From positions 22,810-86,809 of the forward strand of contig JANQQJ010000029.1 of assembly GCA_028284945.1 (NCBI GenBank): a DNA stretch of 64,000 nucleotides, read 5' to 3'. The notes below the pieces were generated by a model. It ran no database searches. It worked only from the letters and a program-made list of their open reading frames with translations, and was not told where the DNA came from. The stretch comes from Alphaproteobacteria bacterium (lineage in GTDB: Bacteria; Pseudomonadota; Alphaproteobacteria; SMXS01). Both the position numbers and the translations under genes were made by a program. This document shows positions 42,658-50,563 of this stretch, one piece after another (position 1 is the first letter of the stretch; each line of letters begins with the position of its first letter).

Positions 42658-43371
42658 ATGACCTCCGGTAAATATCCAGATGATTTCGAATTCATAACGG
42701 CGATGCAAAACGCCAAAGCACGGGCAGAGGATCTGGACCGCTTCAACCGCGCTCAAGCCGGACTGGAAACCGGGGACGGCAATCGCCACAACAACAAGGA
42801 CAAAGATAAAGCTCTGATTGCAGGGCGGCGCAGCAGCGATCTTACGCAGCTTACAGCGCTGGATCGTGCGCTTGAAGACCCGGCCTATGCGCAAGCCTAT
42901 TGGGAGCTTGTGGATACGTTGAACAAATACGAAAGCGCGACGTCTGCGGTGATTTCACAGGAGCAGGCCGATATTGCCGAAATGGAAGCAGATGCCGGAC
43001 GCCTGCCCGATGGCACGATTGTCTTCAAGGATGGCAATGGCGATGTGTTCACCGCCGATGGCAAGCGCATTGATCCCGATACCGCCGCCGGGGTGCGATG
43101 GCCGAAGAATGCGCCAAGTTGGGAAGAATATCAGCAGCGTAAGAAAGAGCTTGAAGAACTACGCCGTTATCAGATTGACGTTATCGGCAGGGTCCGCGAC
43201 AGGATTAACGATCCTGAGAACCCGCCATCGAAGGATGATCTCGAGAGATGGCGCGAGGAGCTACAAAAAAAGGCACCGCAAATTCTGCGCAGAGAAGTTG
43301 ATAGCGCTCCCGAATCTCCTGACCTATCTGCAACGGATAAAAAGTTCGATGTTGAAGGTCCGCCTATCTAA
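42658..43371 (+). CDS. Mobile-element hypothetical protein, acidic and helical
   Basis: 237 residues from the ATG at 42658, which has 'TCGGGGGCGCTC' before it; 42601 is an in-frame alternative without a site. It is rich in charged residues and helical. One segment, 'GRLPDGTIVFKDGNGDVFTADGKRI', reads like a short beta-hairpin repeat. No signal peptide. I do not recognise a family; its place beside transfer genes suggests a role in the element's biology. Confidence 0.65.
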   Translation: MTSGKYPDDFEFITAMQNAKARAEDLDRFNRAQAGLETGDGNRHNNKDKDKALIAGRRSSDLTQLTALDRALEDPAYAQAYWELVDTLNKYESATSAVISQEQADIAEMEADAGRLPDGTIVFKDGNGDVFTADGKRIDPDTAAGVRWPKNAPSWEEYQQRKKELEELRRYQIDVIGRVRDRINDPENPPSKDDLERWREELQKKAPQILRREVDSAPESPDLSATDKKFDVEGPPI

Positions 43372-43715
43372 TTGATGGAGCCGCATCGTTTTTCCATGAC
43401 AGCAGCAATCACACCCCTTGGGTGATATGTGGAATATTGCCTCATCACATCCAAAATTTGATTGTTAGCGCTACTCTCGTCCCCGTAATACCAATCCTCC
43501 AAGCACTTGCCCTGCGCCTCGTTGTATCGCCCTACGATCAATCCCGCCATGCCAACCGACGTGCGGATGTAAAATTCCTGACTGTCCCGCTTCCATGTCA
43601 GGAAGTCCGAGCCTTTGAAAGCTTCTGCATATGCGGCTTGCTGAAATAGGCCAAATAGCAAAGCGAATAACATAGCATTCAGTATCCGGCGGTACTTTCC
43701 GAATGCAGGCTTCAC
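43368..43715 (-). CDS. Exported small protein, Rap1a/Tai-like
   Basis: 115 residues with a cleavable signal peptide ending 'QAAYAEAFKG'. The mature part has 'QEFYIRTSVGMAGLIVGRY', a Cys in 'GKCLEDWYYG' and a final 'GVIAAVMEKRCGSIN', resembling the Rap1a/Tai type of small secreted proteins with one disulfide. It is the only gene on the minus strand within the element and is convergent with the gene at 42658, overlapping by 4 bases. Function unknown; members of the fold include type VI immunity proteins, which is a weak hint only. Confidence 0.6.
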   Translation of the reverse strand: MKPAFGKYRRILNAMLFALLFGLFQQAAYAEAFKGSDFLTWKRDSQEFYIRTSVGMAGLIVGRYNEAQGKCLEDWYYGDESSANNQILDVMRQYSTYHPRGVIAAVMEKRCGSIN

Positions 43716-43734
43716 CTTGGTTTTTCTTAAACAA

Positions 43735-43752
43735 AATTGGGAATTCTGTTTC
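43735..43752 (-). repeat. 18-bp repeat, left copy (inverted relative to 43863-43880)
   Basis: AATTGGGAATTCTGTTTC here is the exact reverse complement of 43863-43880. With its left neighbour AAACAAAATT it forms an imperfect palindrome around GGG. The two copies flank 110 bases directly upstream of the tyrosine recombinase gene. The arm-spacer-arm layout (9-base arms, 7-base centre) is like a core site of tyrosine recombinases. Confidence 0.7.
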
Positions 43753-43862
43753 CGCTATTGATTTTCTTGACTAATTTCTTACGATAAAGCGTTGGAGAGG
43801 CGGATTTGTGACCGTCCCGACCAACCCCAAACAGGCGGAAATCCTAGGAGTGTGTAGGCCGT

Positions 43863-43887
43863 GAAACAGAATTCCCAATTCTGTTTC
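43863..43887 (+). repeat. Perfect palindromic repeat, right copy
   Basis: GAAACAGAATT-CCC-AATTCTGTTTC is a perfect 11-bp inverted repeat with a 3-base centre. Its first 18 bases repeat 43735-43752 in the opposite orientation. It lies 29 bases before the start of the tyrosine recombinase gene, so it could be its operator, its recombination site, or both. A possible 18-codon leader reading (GTG at 43808 to TGA at 43864) runs into it. Confidence 0.72.
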
Positions 43888-43915
43888 AGCAGGAGCGCAC
43901 GAAAGGAGATTTCAT

Positions 43916-44527
43916 ATGCCCGAACCGTTCAACGGCATGAACCTGTTTACGCTGTTAGGCGAGCGCAAATACCTCTCTGGGCCAGAGCGGAGCCGATTTT
44001 ACGACTCGCTTGACGTGCTGGAGAATCCGAAAGACCGGACGTTTTGCAAAATGATCTACTGGACAGGCTGCCGCCCGAGTGAAGCCCTTGCAATGTCGGC
44101 CCTGAGCATCGACCTGTCAGAGATCATGGCAATCATTCGCAGCCTCAAAAAACACGGCAAGATGAAGGGGCGGCATTTTCGGTGCGTGCCGCTGCGGAGT
44201 GATTTCGTCGATGAACTGGATGAAGTGCACCATCTCCGCGAAGCGCAGGCGCAGCCGGATCATGGTGCAGGTACCCGGCTTTGGACCGACAGCCGCACAA
44301 CGTATTGGCGGCGCTGCAAAGCAGTGATGAATGCTGCGGGTATCCAAGGTGTAAGAGCCAGCGCCCGTGGCCTGCGTCATACGCTAGGAGTTCATGCCGC
44401 CGTCAACGAGATTCCCGAAAGCAAGATACAAGTATATCTCGGCCATGAAAGTCTTGAAACCACAGCAATCTACCTCACCGCTATTGGCCCGGAAGATCGG
44501 GTCATTGCCGAGCGCATGTGGCATTGA
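43916..44527 (+). CDS. Tyrosine recombinase (catalytic domain only)
   Basis: 203 residues, about two thirds the size of XerC, lacking the N-terminal SAM-like domain. Active-site residues are visible: Arg in 'TGCRPSEALAMS', Lys in the beta-hairpin ('RSLKKHGKMKG'), 'ARGLRHTLGVHA' (the usual first His is replaced, Arg and His kept), 'YLGHESLETTAIYL' with His and the nucleophile Tyr. 'AAAGGAGATTTCAT' precedes the ATG. It may act on the palindromic repeats just upstream instead of integrating the element, which has its own serine recombinase. Confidence 0.87.
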   Translation: MPEPFNGMNLFTLLGERKYLSGPERSRFYDSLDVLENPKDRTFCKMIYWTGCRPSEALAMSALSIDLSEIMAIIRSLKKHGKMKGRHFRCVPLRSDFVDELDEVHHLREAQAQPDHGAGTRLWTDSRTTYWRRCKAVMNAAGIQGVRASARGLRHTLGVHAAVNEIPESKIQVYLGHESLETTAIYLTAIGPEDRVIAERMWH

Positions 44528-44534
44528 GGGTGAC

Positions 44535-44678
44535 ATGCCGAGCCGCAAGCCCAACCATATTGACCGCCAAATAACCGCCCGGATCAAGCAGCGCCGTGAA
44601 GCTCATCTTCGGGCCAAACGGCAGATGATCGAAAAGGTGTTGGCAGCGCTGCGTGCCGAGTGGGAGTTGCGAGGTTGA
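44535..44678 (+). CDS. Small basic protein after the recombinase
   Basis: 47 residues from the ATG at 44535, with 'TTGAGGGTGAC' upstream and 7 bases after the recombinase stop. It is almost entirely one basic helix ('ARIKQRREAHLRAKRQMIEK'), suggesting nucleic-acid binding. No family recognised. The tight spacing with the recombinase supports it as a real gene. Confidence 0.55.
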   Translation: MPSRKPNHIDRQITARIKQRREAHLRAKRQMIEKVLAALRAEWELRG

Positions 44679-44803
44679 CGCGCACTCGACGGGAAAACCC
44701 AATTTTGAGAGCACTTACATTTAGGTGTACCTTTGTCAGCGAACTCACATGATGCCGACAATCACAGCGCGGCACACTACCGCACAAGTGTGGAGTTGGA
44801 GCT

Positions 44804-45943
44804 ATGAATAAAAAATCTGCATCCAGTTCGCCGACCGAAGAAGCTACAGATGTGCTTAACCGCCTACCGAGCGAAATGGTTGATCAGATTAAGAGCTGGA
44901 TGGAGCAAGGGGCGGCTATTGAATCTGAGCTGAAGAAACGCGAATTGGATTTTCTATACGGCGAGTCCGACAGCGACTTGTATTCAAAGATAGACATGTT
45001 GAGCGAATTCTATAGCAAAGAATCCGAAGCAAGCGGCCCACTAGCAAACAGAATTGTCCAGTTACGAGTTCGAAGAGATCCACGTACCCGTCGATGGATG
45101 GTGCCGGATTCTGCTGTTCCTCATGGGCTCACAAAGAAGGAAATTCTTCAAACATGGTCGACCTACAGCAAAGACAGAGACGCGCTAGTAGCGCAGGGGC
45201 TAAGCGCTAGCGCGCTTACCGAGGATCTAGATGAGGCACAGTTCTTCGCGTATTTTTCAGAAGATTCCGGCAAACGCCGTCTGCATGTTGACGCCTTAAG
45301 AGAAGCAAACTTACCTACTGACCAAGCTGTACTAAGGGCGCGCGCATTGCTCACGGCTATGTATTTACATAGCTCAACTTCGCAGGATTTAGGTAACTTT
45401 TCTCCCGAATGGACGGCTCACTACACGTCACCATTAGAAGGAATACTTGAAAAAGAGTATGAAGATGATGTAAGAACTTTTACAGAAGAAGATATAAAGA
45501 ACGCAATACCTGTTTCTTTAGAAGAACTAGCCTCGGCAGAGGAAATAGGGGGTTCGACAAAAGGAGTCGAACCGATTGAAGAAAAAGACATAGAGATAAT
45601 AAGAGCCGTATTAAAGGCCATAGATACCAAAGACCACGTTATCGAAACCATGATTGCGGCGATCCCGCATGACGAATTCGATGCCGCCGCACTCTCCAAG
45701 CGAGAAACCAATTCACCGACGTCTCAGATCAGTCCGGTGTTCTCTACAAGTGCGACTGCCGGGGAAATAGCACATCGCATTAAGGCACAGCGGGAAGCAC
45801 GCGGGTGGTCTCAAGTTGAGCTTGCTCAGCGTATGGGAAAGAAGTCAGGCAGTTCAGTCGAAAATCTGGAAAACCCTGAGCGAAGCCCATCGCTGGTTAC
45901 TATTCATGAAGCAATGGAAGCTCTAGGAATTACCGAGCTTTAA
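44804..45943 (+). CDS. XRE-type regulator with large N-terminal domain
   Basis: 379 residues. The last 60 form a helix-turn-helix: 'IKAQREARGWSQVELAQRMG' with 'SGSSVENLENPERSPSLVTI' as recognition and following helices. The 310 residues before it are acidic, mostly helical and unfamiliar, with a low-complexity part around 225-260. The region coding for residues about 200-270 is AT-rich compared with the neighbours. The gene is followed by two inverted repeats and then by the transfer/E1-JAB gene run, so it could regulate it. Confidence 0.75.
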   Translation: MNKKSASSSPTEEATDVLNRLPSEMVDQIKSWMEQGAAIESELKKRELDFLYGESDSDLYSKIDMLSEFYSKESEASGPLANRIVQLRVRRDPRTRRWMVPDSAVPHGLTKKEILQTWSTYSKDRDALVAQGLSASALTEDLDEAQFFAYFSEDSGKRRLHVDALREANLPTDQAVLRARALLTAMYLHSSTSQDLGNFSPEWTAHYTSPLEGILEKEYEDDVRTFTEEDIKNAIPVSLEELASAEEIGGSTKGVEPIEEKDIEIIRAVLKAIDTKDHVIETMIAAIPHDEFDAAALSKRETNSPTSQISPVFSTSATAGEIAHRIKAQREARGWSQVELAQRMGKKSGSSVENLENPERSPSLVTIHEAMEALGITEL

Positions 45944-45967
45944 TCTGCGCCCCAAAAAAAGGTGGAC

Positions 45968-46008
45968 ACCCTAAAAATTTAGGGTAATATCCTGATGAGA
46001 TGATCATC
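45968..46008. promoter_or_regulatory. Candidate operator between the XRE gene and the transfer gene run
   Basis: Two palindromes stand in the 130-base gap: ACCCTAAA-AA-TTTAGGGT (45968-45985, perfect 8-bp arms) and GATGATCATC (45999-46008, perfect). They lie 66-106 bases before the first ATG of the rightward run that starts at 46074. A regulator with a helix-turn-helix is encoded directly upstream. Binding is inferred from position. Confidence 0.45.
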
Positions 46009-46073
46009 GGTGACGTTTAGCAGTGTCACCAAGGCCCGGGCCGCATTCCTGAGAACAAGGAAAGGCGGCAATT

Positions 46074-46406
46074 ATGGATGGTGTTTTTTGGCTCCGCTTT
46101 AGCGGGGCTGTGGTGGGGTTCGCGCTCGGCGGCGCATTCCTGAAAAAATACGCTGATTTCGGTCAGCCTCACGATTTGGCTGTGTCACTGGCGGCTTATC
46201 TCGCGGCCAATCTGGCCTTTATCGAAGTTCTGAAACGCGGCCTCGGCTCGGGCATGTTGCTGTCGTCGATGGCGCAATTGTGCTTTATGGTCCTCATCGG
46301 GGCGTTGGTGTTCGGTGAACGGGTCGGCCCGATGCAGGGCGTTGGCGTTGCGCTGGCCATTCTCGCCATTGCTGCATTTTCTTATAGCCCTGAGATGCGG
46401 CCATGA
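46074..46406 (+). CDS. SMR/EamA-like small membrane transporter
   Basis: 110 residues with four hydrophobic helices. The C-terminal 'LVFGERVGPMQGVGVALAILAIAAFS' is typical of small multidrug resistance and other DMT-superfamily proteins, and the length matches a four-helix dimeric SMR unit. The Glu near residue 14 that EmrE uses is not present at that place. It heads the run of overlapping genes leading to the coupling protein, so it may serve the element more than drug export. Confidence 0.62.
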   Translation: MDGVFWLRFSGAVVGFALGGAFLKKYADFGQPHDLAVSLAAYLAANLAFIEVLKRGLGSGMLLSSMAQLCFMVLIGALVFGERVGPMQGVGVALAILAIAAFSYSPEMRP

Positions 46407-46816
46407 GTGCCGCGGAAGCGCTACGCCTTGGATTCATTGTTGCCGGGCCAACCCTGAGCGTGGCGGGGTTGTTTTTCGCTCTCTCAATATCGGCAAGCCC
46501 GTATCACAACATCATCGGCAAGGCGCTGGCGTGGCCGCTCTCACCCATTGCCGGGCTGTTGTCCGGGGCGTATTGCGGCGGCGCTCTGCTGCCCGATTGG
46601 GGCAATTGGGGCGTGGTGTGGTTCTTCGGTCCCGGCTTCTTTCTTGTGTGGATGGTTTTCGGAACGCTGGCTCATGATGACTTGACCCATCTCTACGCCG
46701 AGGGCGCTAAGAAGCTGTGGCCCGTTATCGTCCGCAAGCTGAAAGAAAAAACCACACCAACCACGCCAAACGGCAAACGCTATAAGGCCCGCGCCGATTA
46801 CGGGGAGCGCGGGTGA
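46403..46816 (+). CDS. Membrane protein preceding the coupling ATPase
   Basis: 137 residues with about three hydrophobic segments (near 10-27, 42-62 and 72-90) and a basic cytoplasmic tail ('KKLWPVIVRKLKEKTTPTTPNGKRYKARADY'). It overlaps both neighbours by a few bases. In VirD4-type systems the membrane part of the coupling protein is N-terminal; the next gene's ATPase lacks clear membrane helices, so this protein may supply the anchor. That is inference from position. Confidence 0.6.
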   Translation: MSAAEALRLGFIVAGPTLSVAGLFFALSISASPYHNIIGKALAWPLSPIAGLLSGAYCGGALLPDWGNWGVVWFFGPGFFLVWMVFGTLAHDDLTHLYAEGAKKLWPVIVRKLKEKTTPTTPNGKRYKARADYGERG

Positions 46817-48492
46817 TGTTGAACGGCCTCGTCAAAGCGATGAAGCAGGCCAGCGGGGGCGGTTCCTCTGCCCGGCTGCGGCGGCAATCGCGCAGAATGA
46901 ACCGCGCCGTTAATGCGATGGAAGATTCAGGCGTGTTGTCGCAAGGGCAGTTAGCTCGCCTGAAAGATGCGGCCAAAGCCGGAATGCTGAACTGCGGGCC
47001 TCTTGGTCTGCCTATCTGTCAGGTGGATGGCCATGTTCTTTTCGACAACACCGACAGGCCCGTGAGTATTAGCGGACCGCCCGGCTCACAAAAAACAACA
47101 ACAATCGGGATGCCGATGGCGGCGGAATGGAAAGGCAGCGCCGTTTTCATCGACGTAGATTGCGAATATGCACGGGGCGTGGCGGCGTTTCGTGAAAGCT
47201 TGGGGCATCGGTCAATCTTTCTAAATTCGGCCAGTCTCTACGGGCTGCAAAGTGCTTTCTATAACCCGTTTGACCCGATCATCTTTGCGCTCATGCGCGG
47301 CGATGTTCACGGCGCTATCGAACTGGCGCGTGACCTTGCCTTTATCCTTGTTCCCGACACCCCCGAGAAAAAAGGTAACTCGAACGAGTGGATTGACATG
47401 GCGGCGCGTGAAATCGTGGCGATGGCGCTTGTCTATCTGGCCAAGGACCACCCTGAGCGCTGCACGCCGGGGGGCGTCTATGAGTTTTTGATGCGGGCCG
47501 TTCAGCAAATACTGGATGAGATTGGCGCGCACGCCTCGGAAGAATACCCGCTGCGGCGCGCCATCAAATTGCAGGCCGAACTGAACGCCGAAGCTTTCAA
47601 ACAGCTTGAGTGGAAATTCGAAAAAGCCTGCGAACCGCTGACAATCTTCGAGTCCGGATCGCCCTATGACATGGTGACGCGCCAGTCCAGCTTTGACCCG
47701 GCGCAGGCAAAAGACGGTGAACGTCCCCTCGATATTTACCTGATGATCGACGGAACCAAGCTGGAAAGCGGCGGGGCTTTTGTCTCGCTCATGCTGTCTT
47801 CCATCATTGAGCGCATCGCCGGGGCTTCGGGCAACCGCCATACGCTCATTCTGGCCGATGAATTTTCGCAGATACCCAAAAGCCGGATTCTCATTAAGTG
47901 CCTGCGTGCCTACCGGAAGCGAAAAATCCGCACCGTGACCATGACGCAATCGCGCCAGGCGACGATTGACCGTTACGGCCTCACGCTGGCCAGAGACATT
48001 GAGGCGATGGCCGGGACAAATATCTGGCTCTCGCCGCCTTATGACGTTGCCAAGGAGCTAAGCGACAAGTCCGGCGTAAAAACCGTTTTGACCCGTTCCA
48101 TGAACGACAGGCCGGAACACCCCGCAAACACGAATAGCAATATTTCCGAGACGAATGCGCCAAACCTTCATGTCGCGCAGCTCGTCTTTGACGGGGGCGA
48201 GATGGAAAACAAGGCCATCATCGAATCCCGAAGCCTTCCCGGATTGCTCGTTACCGAGAAAGCCGCTTGGTACGAAATCTATCCATACGCTGAACAACTG
48301 AGCAATGCCTATCTGGATGATTCAAACCGTCATGCGCCTGTCGTGTCCGAAGCCGATGCACGCGCTTTATTCGGCTTCGACGATGATCGTTTTACCCGCC
48401 CAGATATAGAAGTCCGCGCCCGCCTTCTTCACGGGTCGTTCCCGGCTGACCTCATCATGCAAGCCCGCCGCGTTTTGGAGCAATCGCTATGA
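46816..48492 (+). CDS. VirD4/TraG-like conjugative coupling ATPase
   Basis: 558 residues from the ATG at 46816. The nucleotide-binding region has 'VSISGPPGSQKTTTIGMPM', a Walker A in which the usual Gly before Lys is Gln, then 'AVFIDVDCEYARGVAAF', and Walker B 'LILADEFSQIPKSRILIKCL'. 'VTMTQSRQATIDRYG' and 'NIWLSPPYDVAKELS' agree with type IV coupling proteins (T4CP). It would hand the relaxase-DNA complex to a mating channel. No transmembrane helix is visible in the N-terminal 90 residues, and no VirB-like genes exist in the element, so a helper element must provide the channel. Confidence 0.88.
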   Translation: MLNGLVKAMKQASGGGSSARLRRQSRRMNRAVNAMEDSGVLSQGQLARLKDAAKAGMLNCGPLGLPICQVDGHVLFDNTDRPVSISGPPGSQKTTTIGMPMAAEWKGSAVFIDVDCEYARGVAAFRESLGHRSIFLNSASLYGLQSAFYNPFDPIIFALMRGDVHGAIELARDLAFILVPDTPEKKGNSNEWIDMAAREIVAMALVYLAKDHPERCTPGGVYEFLMRAVQQILDEIGAHASEEYPLRRAIKLQAELNAEAFKQLEWKFEKACEPLTIFESGSPYDMVTRQSSFDPAQAKDGERPLDIYLMIDGTKLESGGAFVSLMLSSIIERIAGASGNRHTLILADEFSQIPKSRILIKCLRAYRKRKIRTVTMTQSRQATIDRYGLTLARDIEAMAGTNIWLSPPYDVAKELSDKSGVKTVLTRSMNDRPEHPANTNSNISETNAPNLHVAQLVFDGGEMENKAIIESRSLPGLLVTEKAAWYEIYPYAEQLSNAYLDDSNRHAPVVSEADARALFGFDDDRFTRPDIEVRARLLHGSFPADLIMQARRVLEQSL

Positions 48493-48758
48493 CCGAGTTT
48501 TCTGCCCAAGCCCGCTTTGACGCGATATTCGGCCCAACTTCTCCGGAACAGCCCGACTTGCCACGTTCGCTGCGCAGGGTCGTGTATGCGCGCATGCGCC
48601 ATGCCTTTGCAGGCGAGCAACACCGTGAGGCGCGAATGTATTTTATGCGCGTGTTTCACCCGGACCCCGGCGGAAGCGTCTTCACCCGCGATGAACGCCA
48701 TGCGGTGTTTATCCGCATTGCTGAGATTTTTGGCGACAATCCGAAGGAAGGATCATGA
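48489..48758 (+). CDS. Hypothetical protein between coupling ATPase and E1-like gene
   Basis: 89 residues, overlapping both neighbours by 4 bases (ATGA junctions). The sequence is helical with many Arg and aromatic residues ('VVYARMRHAFAGEQHREARMYFMRVFHP'). No family recognised. Translational coupling on both sides supports it as a working member of the ThiF/JAB run. Confidence 0.6.
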   Translation: MTEFSAQARFDAIFGPTSPEQPDLPRSLRRVVYARMRHAFAGEQHREARMYFMRVFHPDPGGSVFTRDERHAVFIRIAEIFGDNPKEGS

Positions 48759-49648
48759 TTGATTTCAAACGTCTTGATGGCCTCATTGACCCGGATGTGA
48801 TGCCCCACGCTTCTATTGCCGGGATCGGCGCGGGCGGTGCGGCCAGCCTTTACCCCAATCTTGCGCGGCTCGGGATTGGCAAACTGGTCTTGTGCGATTT
48901 CGATGTTGTTTCGGAAACCAACCCGGCAACGCAAGCCTACGGTGCACACGAAACCGGGCGCTACAAGGTTCATGCGCTGGCCGATCAGATCGCCGCCATA
49001 AACCCCGAATGCAAGGTGACGCCCATTGTCGGCAAAGTGCAATCTCTGCGCGCTGACAATATGACGCGGGTGTTTGACTGCTCGCTTGCGCTTGCGATGA
49101 CGGATGATTTCATGGTGCAGGCATGGCTGAACCGCGAAGCCTGCGCGCGTAAGATCGATATGGTTTTCGCAGGCGGTTATCCGAGCGGCGCTGCCGTGGA
49201 AATTGTCGGTACGTTTCAAGACGCGATTGCGGCGGGGCGTGGATGCCAGCGCTGTTACACCTTCCAGCGTTATCAGGCGTTCGCAAACGGCTATCAGGAG
49301 CCGCCCTCAATCAATTCGCAGATCTTTCAGGCGGAACTGCGCAACGCGCTGCTTGGGCATCTGATTGTTTCACTGCTGCATCTCCGCGCAGGCTCCGCGC
49401 TTGGCAATCCTGAATTGGCGCGGCGGTTCATCGAAGACCCGTTGCTGATTACGCGCATAGACCCGGCATACGCCGCCGCCAGCGATGAAGCGTTTTCCGA
49501 TACGCCGGAAAGTTTTGAACTATTCACCTCAAGACAATGGCCGCGCGATCTGCCGCCCGGCTTTGTGTGCGCCGATTGTGGCGCTGCCCCCGAGGCCGCA
49601 ACGGGGCATTTGATTGCGGCGAACCCCGAGGAGCAAAAACATGGGTAA
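48755..49648 (+). CDS. ThiF/E1-like adenylating enzyme
   Basis: 297 residues. A Rossmann nucleotide-binding start 'ASIAGIGAGGAASLYPNLARLGIGKLVLCDFD' is the E1/ThiF hallmark, with 'ETNPATQAYGAHETGRYKVHAL' as the ATP-binding Arg/Asn region. Two C-x2-C pairs ('GCQRCYTF' and 'VCADCGAAP') give a zinc site. By family it adenylates the C-terminus of a ubiquitin-like or sulfur-carrier protein. A JAB/MPN peptidase gene lies 0.9 kb downstream in the same run. No obvious ubiquitin-like protein is encoded, and none of the small neighbours ends in Gly-Gly. Confidence 0.87.
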   Translation: MIDFKRLDGLIDPDVMPHASIAGIGAGGAASLYPNLARLGIGKLVLCDFDVVSETNPATQAYGAHETGRYKVHALADQIAAINPECKVTPIVGKVQSLRADNMTRVFDCSLALAMTDDFMVQAWLNREACARKIDMVFAGGYPSGAAVEIVGTFQDAIAAGRGCQRCYTFQRYQAFANGYQEPPSINSQIFQAELRNALLGHLIVSLLHLRAGSALGNPELARRFIEDPLLITRIDPAYAAASDEAFSDTPESFELFTSRQWPRDLPPGFVCADCGAAPEAATGHLIAANPEEQKHG

Positions 49649-49829
49649 CACCATTTCACATACATACCCTATGGACCGAAACGGCCCAGAAATGGAGCGC
49701 GAGGACATGGTGATTGACGCCGAGTTTGAAGAAGTGCGCAAGACGTTGAGTACAGAGCGTTCCGCGCAAATTCCGGCGCAAGGCGAGCGCAAAGGCCCGG
49801 TGTCTGTCGGGCGGCCCTGTTCGCCGTAG
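49641..49829 (+). CDS. Small acidic protein after the E1-like gene
   Basis: 62 residues from the ATG at 49641, overlapping the E1 gene by 8 bases. It is mostly charged ('MEREDMVIDAEFEEVRKTL') and seems partly disordered, ending 'VSVGRPCSP'. It does not look like a ubiquitin fold. Being within an overlapping gene run argues for translation. Confidence 0.45.
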   Translation: MGNTISHTYPMDRNGPEMEREDMVIDAEFEEVRKTLSTERSAQIPAQGERKGPVSVGRPCSP

Positions 49830-49899
49830 AAACTTGTCGGCGGCCCGTTTCATACGGGCCGCCGCCCTTTCTTAAGCACATCAAAACGTAGGGAATGTT

Positions 49900-50028
49900 A
49901 TGGATGCTGTTTTGGAGTTTGCCTGGACGTCGATACTGCTTGCGTCGTTGTTCTTGCTTTTTGTCTATGTTCCGGTACGGGCAGGGACGTCCCGAGGGCG
50001 GCAATTCACACGTTCCCGGAGACGCTAG
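49900..50028 (+). CDS. Single-span small membrane protein
   Basis: 42 residues from the ATG at 49900, with 'CGTAGGGAATGTT' as ribosome-binding site, ending TAG at 50026-50028. A hydrophobic helix ('WTSILLASLFLLFVYVPV') is followed by a very basic tail ('GRQFTRSRRR'). The next gene starts 3 bases later. It is short but has a good site and tight spacing. Confidence 0.5.
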   Translation: MDAVLEFAWTSILLASLFLLFVYVPVRAGTSRGRQFTRSRRR

Positions 50029-50031
50029 CAG

Positions 50032-50550
50032 ATGCCCTTCGCCCTCCCCATTGCCATCTTTCTCGCTGGCGTTGCCGCATTCTCAGAGATTGTGGGCGTT
50101 GGCATGTGGTCCGGGCTCTCCATTTTGTGTGCTGTCGGCGTTGGCTCATTCGCGTCAGCTTTCGTCGTAGCCGCAGTTCGTGAACATCGGAACCCGACTT
50201 TTTCGACGGCAGAATGGATGGCGCGAAACCCGGCTGCCGGGTCCAAAGCAACCCAGTACGGCAAGCGCCCGCACGGCTGGATCGGCTTCAAAAAAAACGG
50301 GATGCTCTTCGAGTTTCAGGCACTGCGCATGGGCGCAGGTTACCGCGTTTACATTCTGTCCCACCCCGCCTATGGCGAACTGGCGACAGATAACCATTCT
50401 GCACACTGTTATTACGATCCCATCCGCCAGCTGCACTACGTCTGCACCATCACCGCACCAAAGACGTTCGAGCAGGCTAAAGAAGATGCGCGGGCGTGGG
50501 CTTATTACACCGAACACTACATTCGCACCGGGCAAATCCTGACCGTGTGA
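50032..50550 (+). CDS. Membrane-anchored conserved protein between E1-like and JAB genes
   Basis: 172 residues. Two hydrophobic helices (about 4-22 and 28-48) are followed by a soluble domain with 'WIGFKKNGMLFEFQALRMGAGYRVYIL', 'DNHSAHCYYDPIRQLHYVC' and a final helix 'AKEDARAWAYYTEHYI'. The His/Cys/Tyr-rich block could be a catalytic or metal site. An E2-like role would fit the neighbourhood of E1 and JAB, but I cannot see the E2 fold and do not claim it. Confidence 0.6.
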   Translation: MPFALPIAIFLAGVAAFSEIVGVGMWSGLSILCAVGVGSFASAFVVAAVREHRNPTFSTAEWMARNPAAGSKATQYGKRPHGWIGFKKNGMLFEFQALRMGAGYRVYILSHPAYGELATDNHSAHCYYDPIRQLHYVCTITAPKTFEQAKEDARAWAYYTEHYIRTGQILTV

Positions 50551-50563
50551 AGAGGAGAATGAA

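Noticed and set aside
49641..49829. Small protein after the E1-like gene as ubiquitin-like partner
   Set aside because: It is charged and probably disordered, lacks beta-grasp features and does not end in Gly-Gly.
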